From Deltaproteobacteria bacterium (GTDB lineage Bacteria; Myxococcota_A; Polyangia; Haliangiales; Haliangiaceae): a stretch of DNA of 64,000 nt. Position numbers and translations under genes: made by a program. The stretch is taken from the NCBI GenBank assembly GCA_021413675.1, contig JAIOQA010000156.1, positions 1 to 64,000 of the forward strand, given 5' to 3'. Positions 51,235-58,999 of the stretch are shown in pieces. A model generated the notes under the pieces. The model saw nothing but the letters and a program-made list of their open reading frames with translations. It was not told the origin of the DNA and did no database searches. Each line of letters opens with the position of its first letter. Position 1 is the first letter of the stretch.

Positions 51235-52328
51235 GGCGCGTGCTCCGGGAACTGCCCGAGCACGCCGCCGCCGAAATCGACGAGGCGCGCGTGCACGGCG
51301 AGGGGGCCGCCGGCGTGGCGCGCGCACTGCGCGACCACCTTGCGGCAGATGAGGGTCGTGATGCCGACCAGGCCGGCGTCCTTGCACAGCTCGAGCACGT
51401 GGCGCGCGGTGTTGGCGGTGCGGACCGCGGCGACCAGCGGCGCGTCGCCGCCGAGCTCGGCGGTGAGGTCGGCGAGGGCGTCGAGATCGACCTCGGAGCC
51501 GGCCACGTGGGTCTGCATCCGGCCGTTCGCCATCTTCGACAGCTTCCCGATCATCCCGACGATCGTGACGAGCGCGATGCTGCGCCGCGCGCACGCCTTG
51601 AGCCCCACGCCGATGAAGTCGCCGACCTGGATGAACGCCGATTGGGGCAGGTGCGGCAGCATCGCCATCGCGTACTGCTCGGACTTGCCGCCGGTGGTCA
51701 GCACCAGCTCGCGCAGGCCGGCGTGCGCGGCGACGTCGATCGCCTGCACGACGCTCGCCTTGTAGGCCGCGGTCGAGTACGGCGTGACGATGCCCGAGGT
51801 CCCGAGGATCGACAGCCCGCCGATCAGGCCGAGGCGCGCGTTGGTGGTCTGCAGCGCGCGGGTCTCGCCGTCGGGCACGCTGATCGTCACGATCGCCCCG
51901 CCGGACGCGAGCTCCTCGCTCACCATCTCGGTGATGTTGCGTCGCGGCACCGGGTTGATCGCCGGGCCGCCGACCTCGAGCCCGAGCCCGGCCTTGGTCA
52001 CGGTCGCGACGCCGGTGCCGCCGCGGATCTCCACGCCTGCGGTGGCGCGCAGCTCGACCTCGGCGACAAGCTCGGCGCCGTGGGTGCAGTCGGGGTCGTC
52101 GCCCGCGTCCTTGATGATGCTGCAAAGCGCGCGCGCGCCGATCCGCTCGCACCGCGCCAGCGGGAACGTGACCTTCGCCCGGTTGGGCAGCGTGGTCTCG
52201 ATCTCAGCGAGCACGGTGTCCCTCACCAGGCAGCGGGTCGCCGCCTTCGCCGCCGCGGCGGCGCACGCGCCGGTCGTGAAGCCGGTGCGCAGGCCCTGCT
52301 TGTCGCGAGGCGGGACGCGCGCTTCCAT
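51231..52328 (-). CDS. cbiD: Cobalt-precorrin-5B C1-methyltransferase CbiD
   Basis: A 365-residue enzyme unique to the anaerobic pathway. RTGFTTGACAAAAAKAA at the N-terminus, NPVPRRNITEMV, LGTSGIVTPYSTAAYKASV and QVGDFIGVGLKACARR identify it. It is followed at four-base overlap by cbiC. It lies nine bases after the FNR-type reductase gene. Confidence 0.96.
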   Translation of the reverse strand: MEARVPPRDKQGLRTGFTTGACAAAAAKAATRCLVRDTVLAEIETTLPNRAKVTFPLARCERIGARALCSIIKDAGDDPDCTHGAELVAEVELRATAGVEIRGGTGVATVTKAGLGLEVGGPAINPVPRRNITEMVSEELASGGAIVTISVPDGETRALQTTNARLGLIGGLSILGTSGIVTPYSTAAYKASVVQAIDVAAHAGLRELVLTTGGKSEQYAMAMLPHLPQSAFIQVGDFIGVGLKACARRSIALVTIVGMIGKLSKMANGRMQTHVAGSEVDLDALADLTAELGGDAPLVAAVRTANTARHVLELCKDAGLVGITTLICRKVVAQCARHAGGPLAVHARLVDFGGGVLGQFPEHAP

Positions 52329-52337
52329 CGGGGCCGG

Positions 52338-53060
52338 TCACGCCGACTTCTTCGGCATGTTGAAGAACGAGTCGACGCTGTCGCGGTTCGCGGGCACGCC
52401 CGCGGTGACCAGATCGTCGAGCAAGGCGTAGTTGATCGCGCCATCTCCGGCGATGAACGCCTGGGCCGGCGCGCGGCTGGCGAGGAGTTGACGGAGGACG
52501 ACGCGAGCGTGCGGCACGCGCTCGGGGTGGCCGATCGCCGGGATGGGCTCGATCGCGAAGTCGCAGCCCGCCGGCAGCCGCGCGCGCACGAACGCCTCGG
52601 GCAGGAAGTAGTCGGCGTGCATGCGCAGCCAGCGCACCGCGGTCTGTCCGAGCAGCGGACGAAGCCGCGCGCCCTGGAGCAGGCCGAGCGCCGCGGTGAT
52701 GCCGGTGTCGGTCGCGACCACCAGCGTGCGGCCCTGGGCATCCGGCGCCGGGTGGAACTTGCCCCACGGGCCGCTGAAGGTGATCGCGTCGCCGGGCGCG
52801 AGGTGGTGCAGGAACCCCGAGCACGGACCCGAAGGGATGCGCATCACCGCGAGGTCGAAGCGGTGCTGGTCGGCGTCCGCGGACAGGATCGAGTACGCGC
52901 GCTTGGCGGCCTTGCCGCCGGGCAGGATCACACCGCTGTCGACGATCACGTACTGCCCGCCGACGAAGCCGAGCGGCGCGTCGACGACCAGCGACAGCAC
53001 GCGGGTCTCGGCGCCGAAGTCGCGGGTCTCCACGACGGTCGCGGTGCGCGCGGTCGCCAT
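52338..53060 (-). CDS. FNR-type flavin/NAD(P)H reductase in the cobalamin operon; candidate substitute for CbiJ/CobK
   Basis: A 240-residue ferredoxin:NADP reductase-fold protein. The FAD motif RAYS (KRAYSILSAD, about 73) and the nicotinamide-domain GTG-like segment (VVATDTGITAALGLLQG, about 130) are clear; the C-terminus (FIAGDGAINYALLDDLV, DSFFNMPKK) is complete. No iron-sulfur domain is fused. Precorrin-6A/cobalt-precorrin-6A reductase (CbiJ/CobK) is missing from an otherwise complete corrin-ring set, so this protein may do that step. Other possibilities are cobalt reduction before adenosylation or reducing the CbiX ferredoxin domain. Confidence 0.85.
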   Translation of the reverse strand: MATARTATVVETRDFGAETRVLSLVVDAPLGFVGGQYVIVDSGVILPGGKAAKRAYSILSADADQHRFDLAVMRIPSGPCSGFLHHLAPGDAITFSGPWGKFHPAPDAQGRTLVVATDTGITAALGLLQGARLRPLLGQTAVRWLRMHADYFLPEAFVRARLPAGCDFAIEPIPAIGHPERVPHARVVLRQLLASRAPAQAFIAGDGAINYALLDDLVTAGVPANRDSVDSFFNMPKKSA

Positions 53061-53446
53061 CACGCGGCTCCCGGGCCGGCGGGATAGATCTCGTGGACGA
53101 AGTCGTGCATCTCCTCGAGGTCGCGCGACAGGTGCGCGAGGCCGTCGATCTGGTGGCCGAGCTCGAGCTCGACCTTCTTGGTCAAGACGACCAGCGTGCG
53201 CAGGTAGGGCAGCTCGGAATCGCCGGCCGGCGTGCGCGACACCCGGGCCTCGAGCTCGGCGATCGCGGCCTCGTAGCTGCGCCGCATCGACGCGAGGTCG
53301 CGCGCGCCGCACAGCGCGCGGATCGGCCCGGGCGCCTCGGCGCCATCGCCGAGCTCGGCCAGCTCGTGCTGGCGCTCGGCGGGGTCGGTGTTGCCCAGCA
53401 CCTCCATCAGGGCGAGGCGAAGCGCGGCGATCTCGTGGCAGGCCAT
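53060..53446 (-). CDS. DUF3209-family protein, cobalamin-associated
   Basis: A 128-residue soluble helical protein starting MACHEIAALRLALMEVLGN, which I recognise as the DUF3209 family, recurrent beside cbiX in other cobalamin operons (for example in haloarchaea). The Cys3-His4 pair and the helical body (RDLASMRRSYEAAIAELEAR) are visible. Biochemical role unknown; a metal or chelatase accessory is plausible from the N-terminal CHE and the neighbour. One base overlap with the FNR-type gene. Confidence 0.82.
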   Translation of the reverse strand: MACHEIAALRLALMEVLGNTDPAERQHELAELGDGAEAPGPIRALCGARDLASMRRSYEAAIAELEARVSRTPAGDSELPYLRTLVVLTKKVELELGHQIDGLAHLSRDLEEMHDFVHEIYPAGPGAA

Positions 53447-53457
53447 GGGCGTGACTC

Positions 53458-54645
53458 CTACTGCATGATGTTGTCGACCAGGCGACCGACGAGGCGGTCG
53501 CCCAGCAGGTGATCGCGGACCAGCTCCGCGGCGTCGGCATCGGTGACGCCGCGGTACCAGATGCCATCGGGGTAGACCGCGACCGTCGGGCCCTCGCCGC
53601 AGCGGCCGAGGCACGAGGTGCGGGTCACGCGGATGTCGCGATCGCGGCCCGCGTCCTTCACGAGCCGGCGCAGCGTGGTCAGGAGCGCGACGCTGCCGCG
53701 CGCGGCGCAGTCGGCATTGGCGCAGACCAGCACGTGCTTGGCGAGCGGCCGGTGCGCGTGCACGTGCGGCATCGCCTGGGCGTGGGTGAAGCCGTGGCGC
53801 AGGCTCCAGAGCAGCGCCTTGACGCCGCCGACGTTGGCGGCCACGCCGGCGATCGGTGCGCGGTACTGGCACGTATCGCATGGCAGCGGGCGCTCGCCGG
53901 CGGTCGCCTCGCGCACGCGCTCGTCGAGGATCCGCAAGAGCGGCGCGTCGCCGCCGAGGTGGGGCGCGAGCGTCGTCGGGATCCACGGCGTGCGCGCCTG
54001 GAACGCCGCGACCTGGGTCGCGAGCTTGTCGATGAGCCGGCCGCCGAACAGCATGTACGGCACGACCGCGATGCGCTCGGGCCGCGCGCGCGCGAGGAGC
54101 TCGGCCGCGTCCTCGAAGCTCGGGCGCGCGATGCCGATGAAGCTGGGCACGACCCAGCCCAGGCCGCGGCCCTCGCCGATCAGGCGCACCAGCTTGCAGA
54201 AGTCGCCGTTGGCGTCGGGATCGCTGGCGCCGCGGCCGACGACGATGACCGCGGTCTTCGCGCGATCGCGGGCGACCTCGAGGATCGGCGCCGCGCGCGT
54301 GAACGCCAGCTCGACCAGCTCGGGGTGCACGCCGAGGGCGCGGGCCGCGGTGAACTCGATCGCGGGATGGGCCGCGCGCGCGCGGGACAGCGCGAGGGGC
54401 AGGTCGTTCTTGACGTGACCGGCGGCGAACAGGAACAGCGGGACGACGATGACGTGCGCGACCTGGCGCGCGATCGCAGCGAGGGCGGCGTCGAGGCCGG
54501 GCTCGGCCAGCTCGACGTAGGCGTGGGCGGTCACCTGCGCGGGGTGCGCGGCGCGATAGGCGTCGACCAGCGCGAGGAACTCGCGGTTCGCGGCGGGATC
54601 GCGGCTGCCGTGGCCGACGATCAGTACGCCGAGGTTCGTGGTCAT
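53458..54645 (-). CDS. cbiX: Sirohydrochlorin cobaltochelatase CbiX, long form with C-terminal [2Fe-2S] domain
   Basis: A 395-residue class II chelatase that inserts cobalt into sirohydrochlorin. Two repeated chelatase domains: GVLIVGHGSRDPAANREF with His12 first, and VIVVGRGASDPDANGDF later. FAAGHVKNDLP supplies a further metal His. After a CDTCQYRAP segment, a thioredoxin-like ferredoxin domain carries CANADC and CLGRC, four Cys for a [2Fe-2S] cluster as in CbiXL/CbiW. Its presence fixes the early cobalt insertion route. Overlaps btuD by four bases. Confidence 0.95.
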   Translation of the reverse strand: MTTNLGVLIVGHGSRDPAANREFLALVDAYRAAHPAQVTAHAYVELAEPGLDAALAAIARQVAHVIVVPLFLFAAGHVKNDLPLALSRARAAHPAIEFTAARALGVHPELVELAFTRAAPILEVARDRAKTAVIVVGRGASDPDANGDFCKLVRLIGEGRGLGWVVPSFIGIARPSFEDAAELLARARPERIAVVPYMLFGGRLIDKLATQVAAFQARTPWIPTTLAPHLGGDAPLLRILDERVREATAGERPLPCDTCQYRAPIAGVAANVGGVKALLWSLRHGFTHAQAMPHVHAHRPLAKHVLVCANADCAARGSVALLTTLRRLVKDAGRDRDIRVTRTSCLGRCGEGPTVAVYPDGIWYRGVTDADAAELVRDHLLGDRLVGRLVDNIMQ

Positions 54646-55412
54646 GCGGCCTCCGGGACGGGCGCGATGATGCGGAGGAGCGGCGGGCCGCCCTCGGGAT
54701 CGTCGAGGCGGCGGACGCGCACGCCGAGCGTGGTGGCGAGGTGCGGGGGCGTGAGCATGTCGTGCGGGGCGCCAACTGCCGCGATGCGGCCGCCGTGCAG
54801 GAGCGCGACGCGATCGCAGCGCGCGGCGAGCGCGAGATCGTGGGTCGCGAGGACGACCGCGTGCGGCGCGCGCCGATCGAGCCACGCGTGCAGCGCCGCC
54901 TGGCGCGCGGGGTCGAGGTGGTTGGTCGGCTCGTCGAGGAGCAGCACCCGCGGGCCCGCGACCAGCGCGCGCGCCAGCACCGCGCGCTGGGCCTCGCCGC
55001 CCGACAAGGTCGCGCACGGGCGATCGGCGAGCGCGGTGAGGCCGCCGTCGGCGATCGCGGTCTCCACGCGCGCGCGCGCGTGCGCATCGGCGGGCCCATC
55101 GAGCGCGAGGCCGAGGGTGACGAGCTCGCGGACCGTGAACCTCGATGGCGGCTCGGTCTGGAACAGCACGCCGATCGCGCGGACCCGGGCCGAGCCGCGG
55201 GGCAGGGGGCCGCCGGACCAGCGGATCTCGCCGGCCCGCGGGCGATCGAGGCCGGCGAGCGCCCGCAGGAGGGTGGTCTTGCCGCTGCCGTTGGCGCCGA
55301 CCAGCGCGAGGTGCTCGCCGGCGGCGATGGCGAGATCGATCGCCGACAGCACCGCGGTCGCGCCGCGGCCGACGGACAGATCGCGGGCCTCGAGTACCGG
55401 CATCGCGGTCAT
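54642..55412 (-). CDS. btuD: Cobalamin/corrinoid ABC transporter ATP-binding protein BtuD
   Basis: A 256-residue ABC ATPase. Walker A VGANGSGKTT, signature LSGGEAQR, Walker B VLLLDEPTNHLDP and switch His in LATHDLAL. With the BtuC-like and BtuF-like neighbours it forms an importer of the FecCD type. Iron-siderophore transport is the family alternative; the riboswitch and cobalamin genes make corrinoid the better substrate. Start overlaps the permease stop by four bases. Confidence 0.88.
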   Translation of the reverse strand: MTAMPVLEARDLSVGRGATAVLSAIDLAIAAGEHLALVGANGSGKTTLLRALAGLDRPRAGEIRWSGGPLPRGSARVRAIGVLFQTEPPSRFTVRELVTLGLALDGPADAHARARVETAIADGGLTALADRPCATLSGGEAQRAVLARALVAGPRVLLLDEPTNHLDPARQAALHAWLDRRAPHAVVLATHDLALAARCDRVALLHGGRIAAVGAPHDMLTPPHLATTLGVRVRRLDDPEGGPPLLRIIAPVPEAA

Positions 55413-56335
55413 CGCGGCGCCCGCTGCAGCTGCCACAGGAAGAACGGCCCGCCGAGCGCGGCGGTGACCAGGCCGACCGGCACCTCGCGCGGCGCGAAGG
55501 CGGTGCGCGCGATCGCGTCGGCCGCCATGACGAGGATCGCGCCGATCAGCGCGGCCAGCGCGATCAGCCGGCGATGTGCGGCGCCACCGAGGCGGCGCGC
55601 GGCGTGCGGCGCGATCAGGCCAACGAACCCGACCAGCCCGCTGGCCGCCACCGCGAGCGCGGTCAGGACGACGGCGATCGCGACGGCGCCGCGGCGCACG
55701 CGCGCGACCTCGACGCCGAGCGAGGTCGCGACATCGTCGCCGAGGGTGAGGCGATCGAGCCGCGCGGCGTTGATGCCGAGCCACACCAGCGCGAGCCCCA
55801 GCGCGATCGCTGGCAGCGCGAGCTCGGTCCAGCGGGGCGTGCCGAGCCCGCCATAGAGCCACGCGCTGGTCGAGCGCAGCAGCTGGGCCGCGGGCGCGAG
55901 CGTGAGGACGAGGCCGGTGGCGCTCGCGAGGATCGAGCTGACCGCGACGCCCGCGAGCAGGAGCCGCACCGGATCGTGGGGCCCGCGGGCCAGCGCGCGG
56001 ACCAGGAGCGCGGCAGTCGCCGCACCGATCGCCGCCGCCGGCCCCGGTGCCATCGCCGGGCGCAGCGCGAGCGAGGTCACCGCGCCCGCCGAGGCGCCGC
56101 CCGACAGGCCGAGCACGTACGGATCCGCGAGGTCGTTGCGAAGGAGCGTCTGCATCGCCGCGCCGGCGACCGCGAGCGAGGCCCCGACCAGCCCGGCGAG
56201 CACCACCCGCGGGCCGCGCAGCTCGACCAGGACGCCGGTCAGCTGCCAGGGCGCGTGCCAGCCGGTCGAGCCCGCGCACAGCGCGGCGGTCGCGACGATC
56301 GGGCCGCCGATCGCGAGCGCAGCGATCGCGCGCAT
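55409..56335 (-). CDS. btuC: Cobalamin/corrinoid ABC transporter permease BtuC
   Basis: A 308-residue FecCD-family permease with eight to ten membrane helices. LRGPRVVLAGLVGASLAVAG and the signature ADPYVLGLSGGASAGAV are typical, as are GLVGFVGLIAPHAARRLGG and PREVPVGLVTAALGGPFF at the C-terminus. It is slightly short at the N-terminus relative to E. coli BtuC. One base overlap with btuF. Confidence 0.88.
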   Translation of the reverse strand: MRAIAALAIGGPIVATAALCAGSTGWHAPWQLTGVLVELRGPRVVLAGLVGASLAVAGAAMQTLLRNDLADPYVLGLSGGASAGAVTSLALRPAMAPGPAAAIGAATAALLVRALARGPHDPVRLLLAGVAVSSILASATGLVLTLAPAAQLLRSTSAWLYGGLGTPRWTELALPAIALGLALVWLGINAARLDRLTLGDDVATSLGVEVARVRRGAVAIAVVLTALAVAASGLVGFVGLIAPHAARRLGGAAHRRLIALAALIGAILVMAADAIARTAFAPREVPVGLVTAALGGPFFLWQLQRAPR

Positions 56336-57144
56336 CAGCCGCCTCCGATCGCGGCGCGCAGGCGCGCGAGACCATCCACGCTGCGCACGCCGCCGAGCGC
56401 CTCGCCGAGCGGCAGCACCACGGTCGGCACCGTCGCCAGCGACGGGATCGCGTGGACCGCGCGGAGCTTCGCGTCGACGTCGCCCTGGCCCTCGTAGCGA
56501 TACGCGTCGACGACGATCAGCGCGGGCCGGCGCGCGACCACCGCCTCCCAGGACACATGCGTCCAGTCGGCGTCGAGATCGGCGAACACGTTCGCGCCGC
56601 CGGCGCGCGCGATCAGATCGTTCAGGACCGTGCCGCCGCCGGTCGTGAACGGCGGATCGCAACAGTCGTAGACGAACACCGGCACCGGCGATCCCGACGC
56701 GGGCGTGATCGCGGCGGCCCGCGCGCGCAGCTGCGTCGCGAGCGGCGCGCCATCCACGCCGAGCCGCGCTGCGACCGCATCGGCCAGCCCGAAGACATCC
56801 TCGAGCCCCGCCGGGTCGCCGAGGAACACCTCGACACCCGCCTCGCGCAGGCGCGCGACCAGCGCGGGATCCTGCGCGGCGACGACCGCGGTGCCGAGCA
56901 CGACGCTCGGGCGCAGCGCGAGGATCGCCTCGAGCCCGTCGACGCGCGGCACGCCGGCCACCGCGCCGATCGTCGCGTCGTCGAGGTCGACCGGCGCGGC
57001 GATGCCGACCAGGCGATCGGTCGCGCCCAGCGCCACCACCAGCTCGGTGGTCACGTCGTGCAGGCTGACCACGCGCCGCTCGGCGGGCGCGGCCGGGCGC
57101 TCGGCGCAGGCGCACACGGCAAAGAGGAGGACGACGAGCTTCAC
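56335..57144 (-). CDS. btuF: Corrinoid-binding lipoprotein BtuF-like
   Basis: A 269-residue periplasmic binding protein of the helical-backbone metal-receptor type. The signal peptide with Cys12 or Cys14 (FAVCAC) suggests lipid attachment. The fold marks are RRVVSLHDVTTELVVALGA at the start, LEAILALRPSVVLGT, and VSWEAVVARRPALIVVD at the end. Substrate by context. Six bases after the beta-propeller gene. Confidence 0.85.
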   Translation of the reverse strand: MKLVVLLFAVCACAERPAAPAERRVVSLHDVTTELVVALGATDRLVGIAAPVDLDDATIGAVAGVPRVDGLEAILALRPSVVLGTAVVAAQDPALVARLREAGVEVFLGDPAGLEDVFGLADAVAARLGVDGAPLATQLRARAAAITPASGSPVPVFVYDCCDPPFTTGGGTVLNDLIARAGGANVFADLDADWTHVSWEAVVARRPALIVVDAYRYEGQGDVDAKLRAVHAIPSLATVPTVVLPLGEALGGVRSVDGLARLRAAIGGG

Positions 57145-57150
57145 GGGGGC

Positions 57151-58344
57151 TCAGTGGCAGTAGTTCTGGCCATCCGGGATCGTGACGCTCCACGGATAGC
57201 TGCCGACGTCGTCGAAGGTCTTCACGATCGCGTTGGTCTCCGCGTCGATCACGACGACCTGGTTCGCGCTCGACACCGCCGCGACGATCCACTTGCCGTC
57301 GGCGGTGGTCGACGCGGTCTCGGTGTTGCCGCCGACCGGTATGCGCGCCGTGATCGTGCCGCGCGCGGTGTCGACGACCGCGATGTCCTCGCGGACGCGG
57401 TTCATGACGAACGCCTTGTCGGGCGTCAGCGGCGAGTAGTTGACCCCGAAGGCCTCCTGGTCGCCGGGCATCGCCGCGACCACCGCGCGCGCTGCGCCAT
57501 CGATGATCGAGACCTGCTGGTCGCCGAAGGTCGGCACCAGGTGGCGGCGCGGCAGGTCGGCGAACGGATGCTCGGCGTAGACGATCCACGGGTGCGGCCC
57601 GACGGTCAGCTCGGGTTGCTTCGCGCGCGCGACGGTGTCGTAGACCAGCACCTTGCCGCTCGCGCTGTGCGCCGCGTAGAGCATGCCGGTCGCGTCGATC
57701 TGCGCGTCGGCGAAGCCGCCCTCGCCGGGCGCGCGGGTCTCGTCCGGCGGCCCGGCGAAGCCGTCGAGCGCGATGGTGCCGTCGATGGTCAGCGTCGACA
57801 GATCGACGCGGGTCAGGTGGTACGCGTCGAGGTTGGCCACGTAGCCGTAGCGGCCGTCGGGGGCGAAGCGCATGAAGTGCGGCGTGTAGAACCCGCCGAG
57901 GCGCGCCACCTCGCGGTCGGTCGCGGTGTCGATGAACGAGACCGCGCCGGTGCCCTCGTCCTCGTCCATCACCGCGAGCAGGCGGCCATCGCGCGACAGG
58001 GACGCGTGGGTCGGGTGGCGGCCGAGCGGGATGCGGCCGGTCACGGTGAGCGAGCGGGTGTCGATGACCACGGCCTCGTCGCTCGCCGACGAGTCGACGT
58101 AGAGCTTGGTGAAGTCGGCGTTGAGCTCGGCCATGTGGTTGAGCACGCCGGTCGTGGGGATCCGGCCGATGATCGCGAGGCGATCGAGGTCGATGACCGT
58201 GAGCTCGCTGGAGTCGCGGGCCACGATGTACGCGCGGTGGCGGAGGTCATCGGTGGTGGTGCCGGTGACGTCGTCGGCGCAGCCACCGACGAGCGCGAGC
58301 GCGGCGGCGGCGGCGGCGAGCGTGAAGCGAGGAGTCGTGTTCAT
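57151..58344 (-). CDS. YncE/YVTN-type beta-propeller lipoprotein, BtuG-like candidate
   Basis: A 397-residue lipoprotein. Signal peptide with lipobox VGGC, then repeated propeller blades of 40-45 residues (AYIVARDSSELTVIDLDRL, EAVVIDTRSLTVTGRIPLG, VSFIDTATDREVARLG, VVVIDAETNAIVKTFDDVG). I count about seven blades. It is second in the riboswitch-controlled operon, directly before btuFCD. In Bacteroides, BtuG is a surface beta-propeller lipoprotein that captures cobalamin with very high affinity; this protein has the same architecture and position. Orthology is not shown and no TonB receptor gene is nearby. Confidence 0.82.
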   Translation of the reverse strand: MNTTPRFTLAAAAAALALVGGCADDVTGTTTDDLRHRAYIVARDSSELTVIDLDRLAIIGRIPTTGVLNHMAELNADFTKLYVDSSASDEAVVIDTRSLTVTGRIPLGRHPTHASLSRDGRLLAVMDEDEGTGAVSFIDTATDREVARLGGFYTPHFMRFAPDGRYGYVANLDAYHLTRVDLSTLTIDGTIALDGFAGPPDETRAPGEGGFADAQIDATGMLYAAHSASGKVLVYDTVARAKQPELTVGPHPWIVYAEHPFADLPRRHLVPTFGDQQVSIIDGAARAVVAAMPGDQEAFGVNYSPLTPDKAFVMNRVREDIAVVDTARGTITARIPVGGNTETASTTADGKWIVAAVSSANQVVVIDAETNAIVKTFDDVGSYPWSVTIPDGQNYCH

Positions 58345-58387
58345 GCGGTCATTCCTTGGAGACGAAGGGCGCGGCCGAAACGCGAAT

Positions 58388-58473
58388 AGCCCCGGCCAGA
58401 GCCCGACTCGCGGACTCCACACCGGGGCTCGAGTGCTTCGACAACCCACCACGCCGCCACGAGGTGTGGCGGC
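58388..58473 (-). other. Two inverted repeats between the YezD-like and beta-propeller genes
   Basis: In the 152-base gap two perfect stems can form. AGCCCCGG at 58388-58395 pairs with CCGGGGCT at 58422-58429, and GCCGCCAC at 58453-58460 pairs with GTGGCGGC at 58466-58473 across a five-base loop. Neither is followed by a T-run on the minus strand, so they are not intrinsic terminators. They may adjust mRNA stability or processing between the first gene and the rest of the operon. Confidence 0.55.
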
Positions 58474-58496
58474 TATCGATCAATCATTGTTGTGAA

Positions 58497-58694
58497 CTAC
58501 AGGTCTTCGAGCTTCTTGGTCTGCTCGATCTTCACGTCATGGGCCTTGCCGTTCTGGAACGACACGGTGACGCGCCCGAAGAACCCGCCAGCGGCGAGCT
58601 TGTCGAGAAACGAGTGCAGGCGCTCCAGTGACGGCGGGCCGTTGTCGGCCGCCCGAGTCCGATCAGTCGCTCGCTGATCCGCGATCGCAGGCAT
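58497..58694 (-). CDS. Small YezD/DUF2292-like protein, first gene of the cobalamin operon
   Basis: A 65-residue protein. The C-terminal part (FFGRVTVSFQNGKAHDVKIEQ) follows the GxVTixiqdGkvvqIek pattern of DUF2292/YezD small proteins, and an N-terminal amphipathic helix (LERLHSFLDKLAAGG) precedes it. Function of the family is unknown. The ATG at 58694 is six to seven bases after GAGAGG, which lies in the 3' arm of the terminator hairpin of the cobalamin riboswitch, so its translation should be under riboswitch control. Confidence 0.75.
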   Translation of the reverse strand: MPAIADQRATDRTRAADNGPPSLERLHSFLDKLAAGGFFGRVTVSFQNGKAHDVKIEQTKKLEDL

Positions 58695-58695
58695 G

Positions 58696-58730
58696 AAAAA
58701 ACCTCTCACTCCGCGTCGGAAATGAGAGGT
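58696..58730 (-). terminator. Intrinsic terminator / ribosome-site sequestering hairpin of the riboswitch
   Basis: On the minus strand ACCTCTCA and TGAGAGGT form a perfect 8-base stem around a 14-base loop, followed by six T (58696-58701) and the ATG of the first gene. The 3' arm contains GAGAGG, the likely ribosome binding site. An alternative pairing exists between 58709-58716 and 58777-58784 (8 bases), which would break this hairpin. That arrangement fits a riboswitch expression platform that can act on both transcription and translation. Confidence 0.82.
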
Positions 58731-58796
58731 CACGTGCCCGGCGCATTCTTCCCGGGCAAGCGAACTCCCCGTTTCCACGCGGAGAGAACAGCGTCT

Positions 58797-58975
58797 GCTC
58801 GGGTAGGTCTCCTGGCTCGTGACGATGGAATCGCTTCCGTGCTCCCCCTGTCTTCCCCGGAGTCGCCGCGCTGGCGTTCTCCGAGTGACGTATCGGGGTT
58901 GCTCCTCACATACAGTGGCGGGACCGCGCCGGTCTTTCACCGGCTTCCCTGTTATGCCCTCGCGGGCACCCGAGC
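58797..58975 (-). ncRNA. Cobalamin riboswitch aptamer
   Basis: The minus strand shows the cobalamin aptamer core in order. P1 is closed by GCTCGGG at the 5' side (58969-58975) and CCCGAGC at the 3' side (58797-58803). Inside, CAGGGAAGCCGGTG and GCGGTCCCGCCACTGTA are the conserved core, followed by the variable P-region and the B12 box CCAGGAGACCTACC near 58802-58816. Binding of adenosylcobalamin should favour the downstream terminator hairpin. It precedes the 24-gene operon and so should shut down synthesis and transport when cobalamin is plentiful. Confidence 0.95.
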
Positions 58976-58999
58976 GACTATTCGATTGTCAGAGTCCGA

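Noticed and set aside
58453-58473. Intrinsic terminator between the YezD-like and beta-propeller genes
   Set aside because: The stem is strong but no T-run follows on the minus strand.
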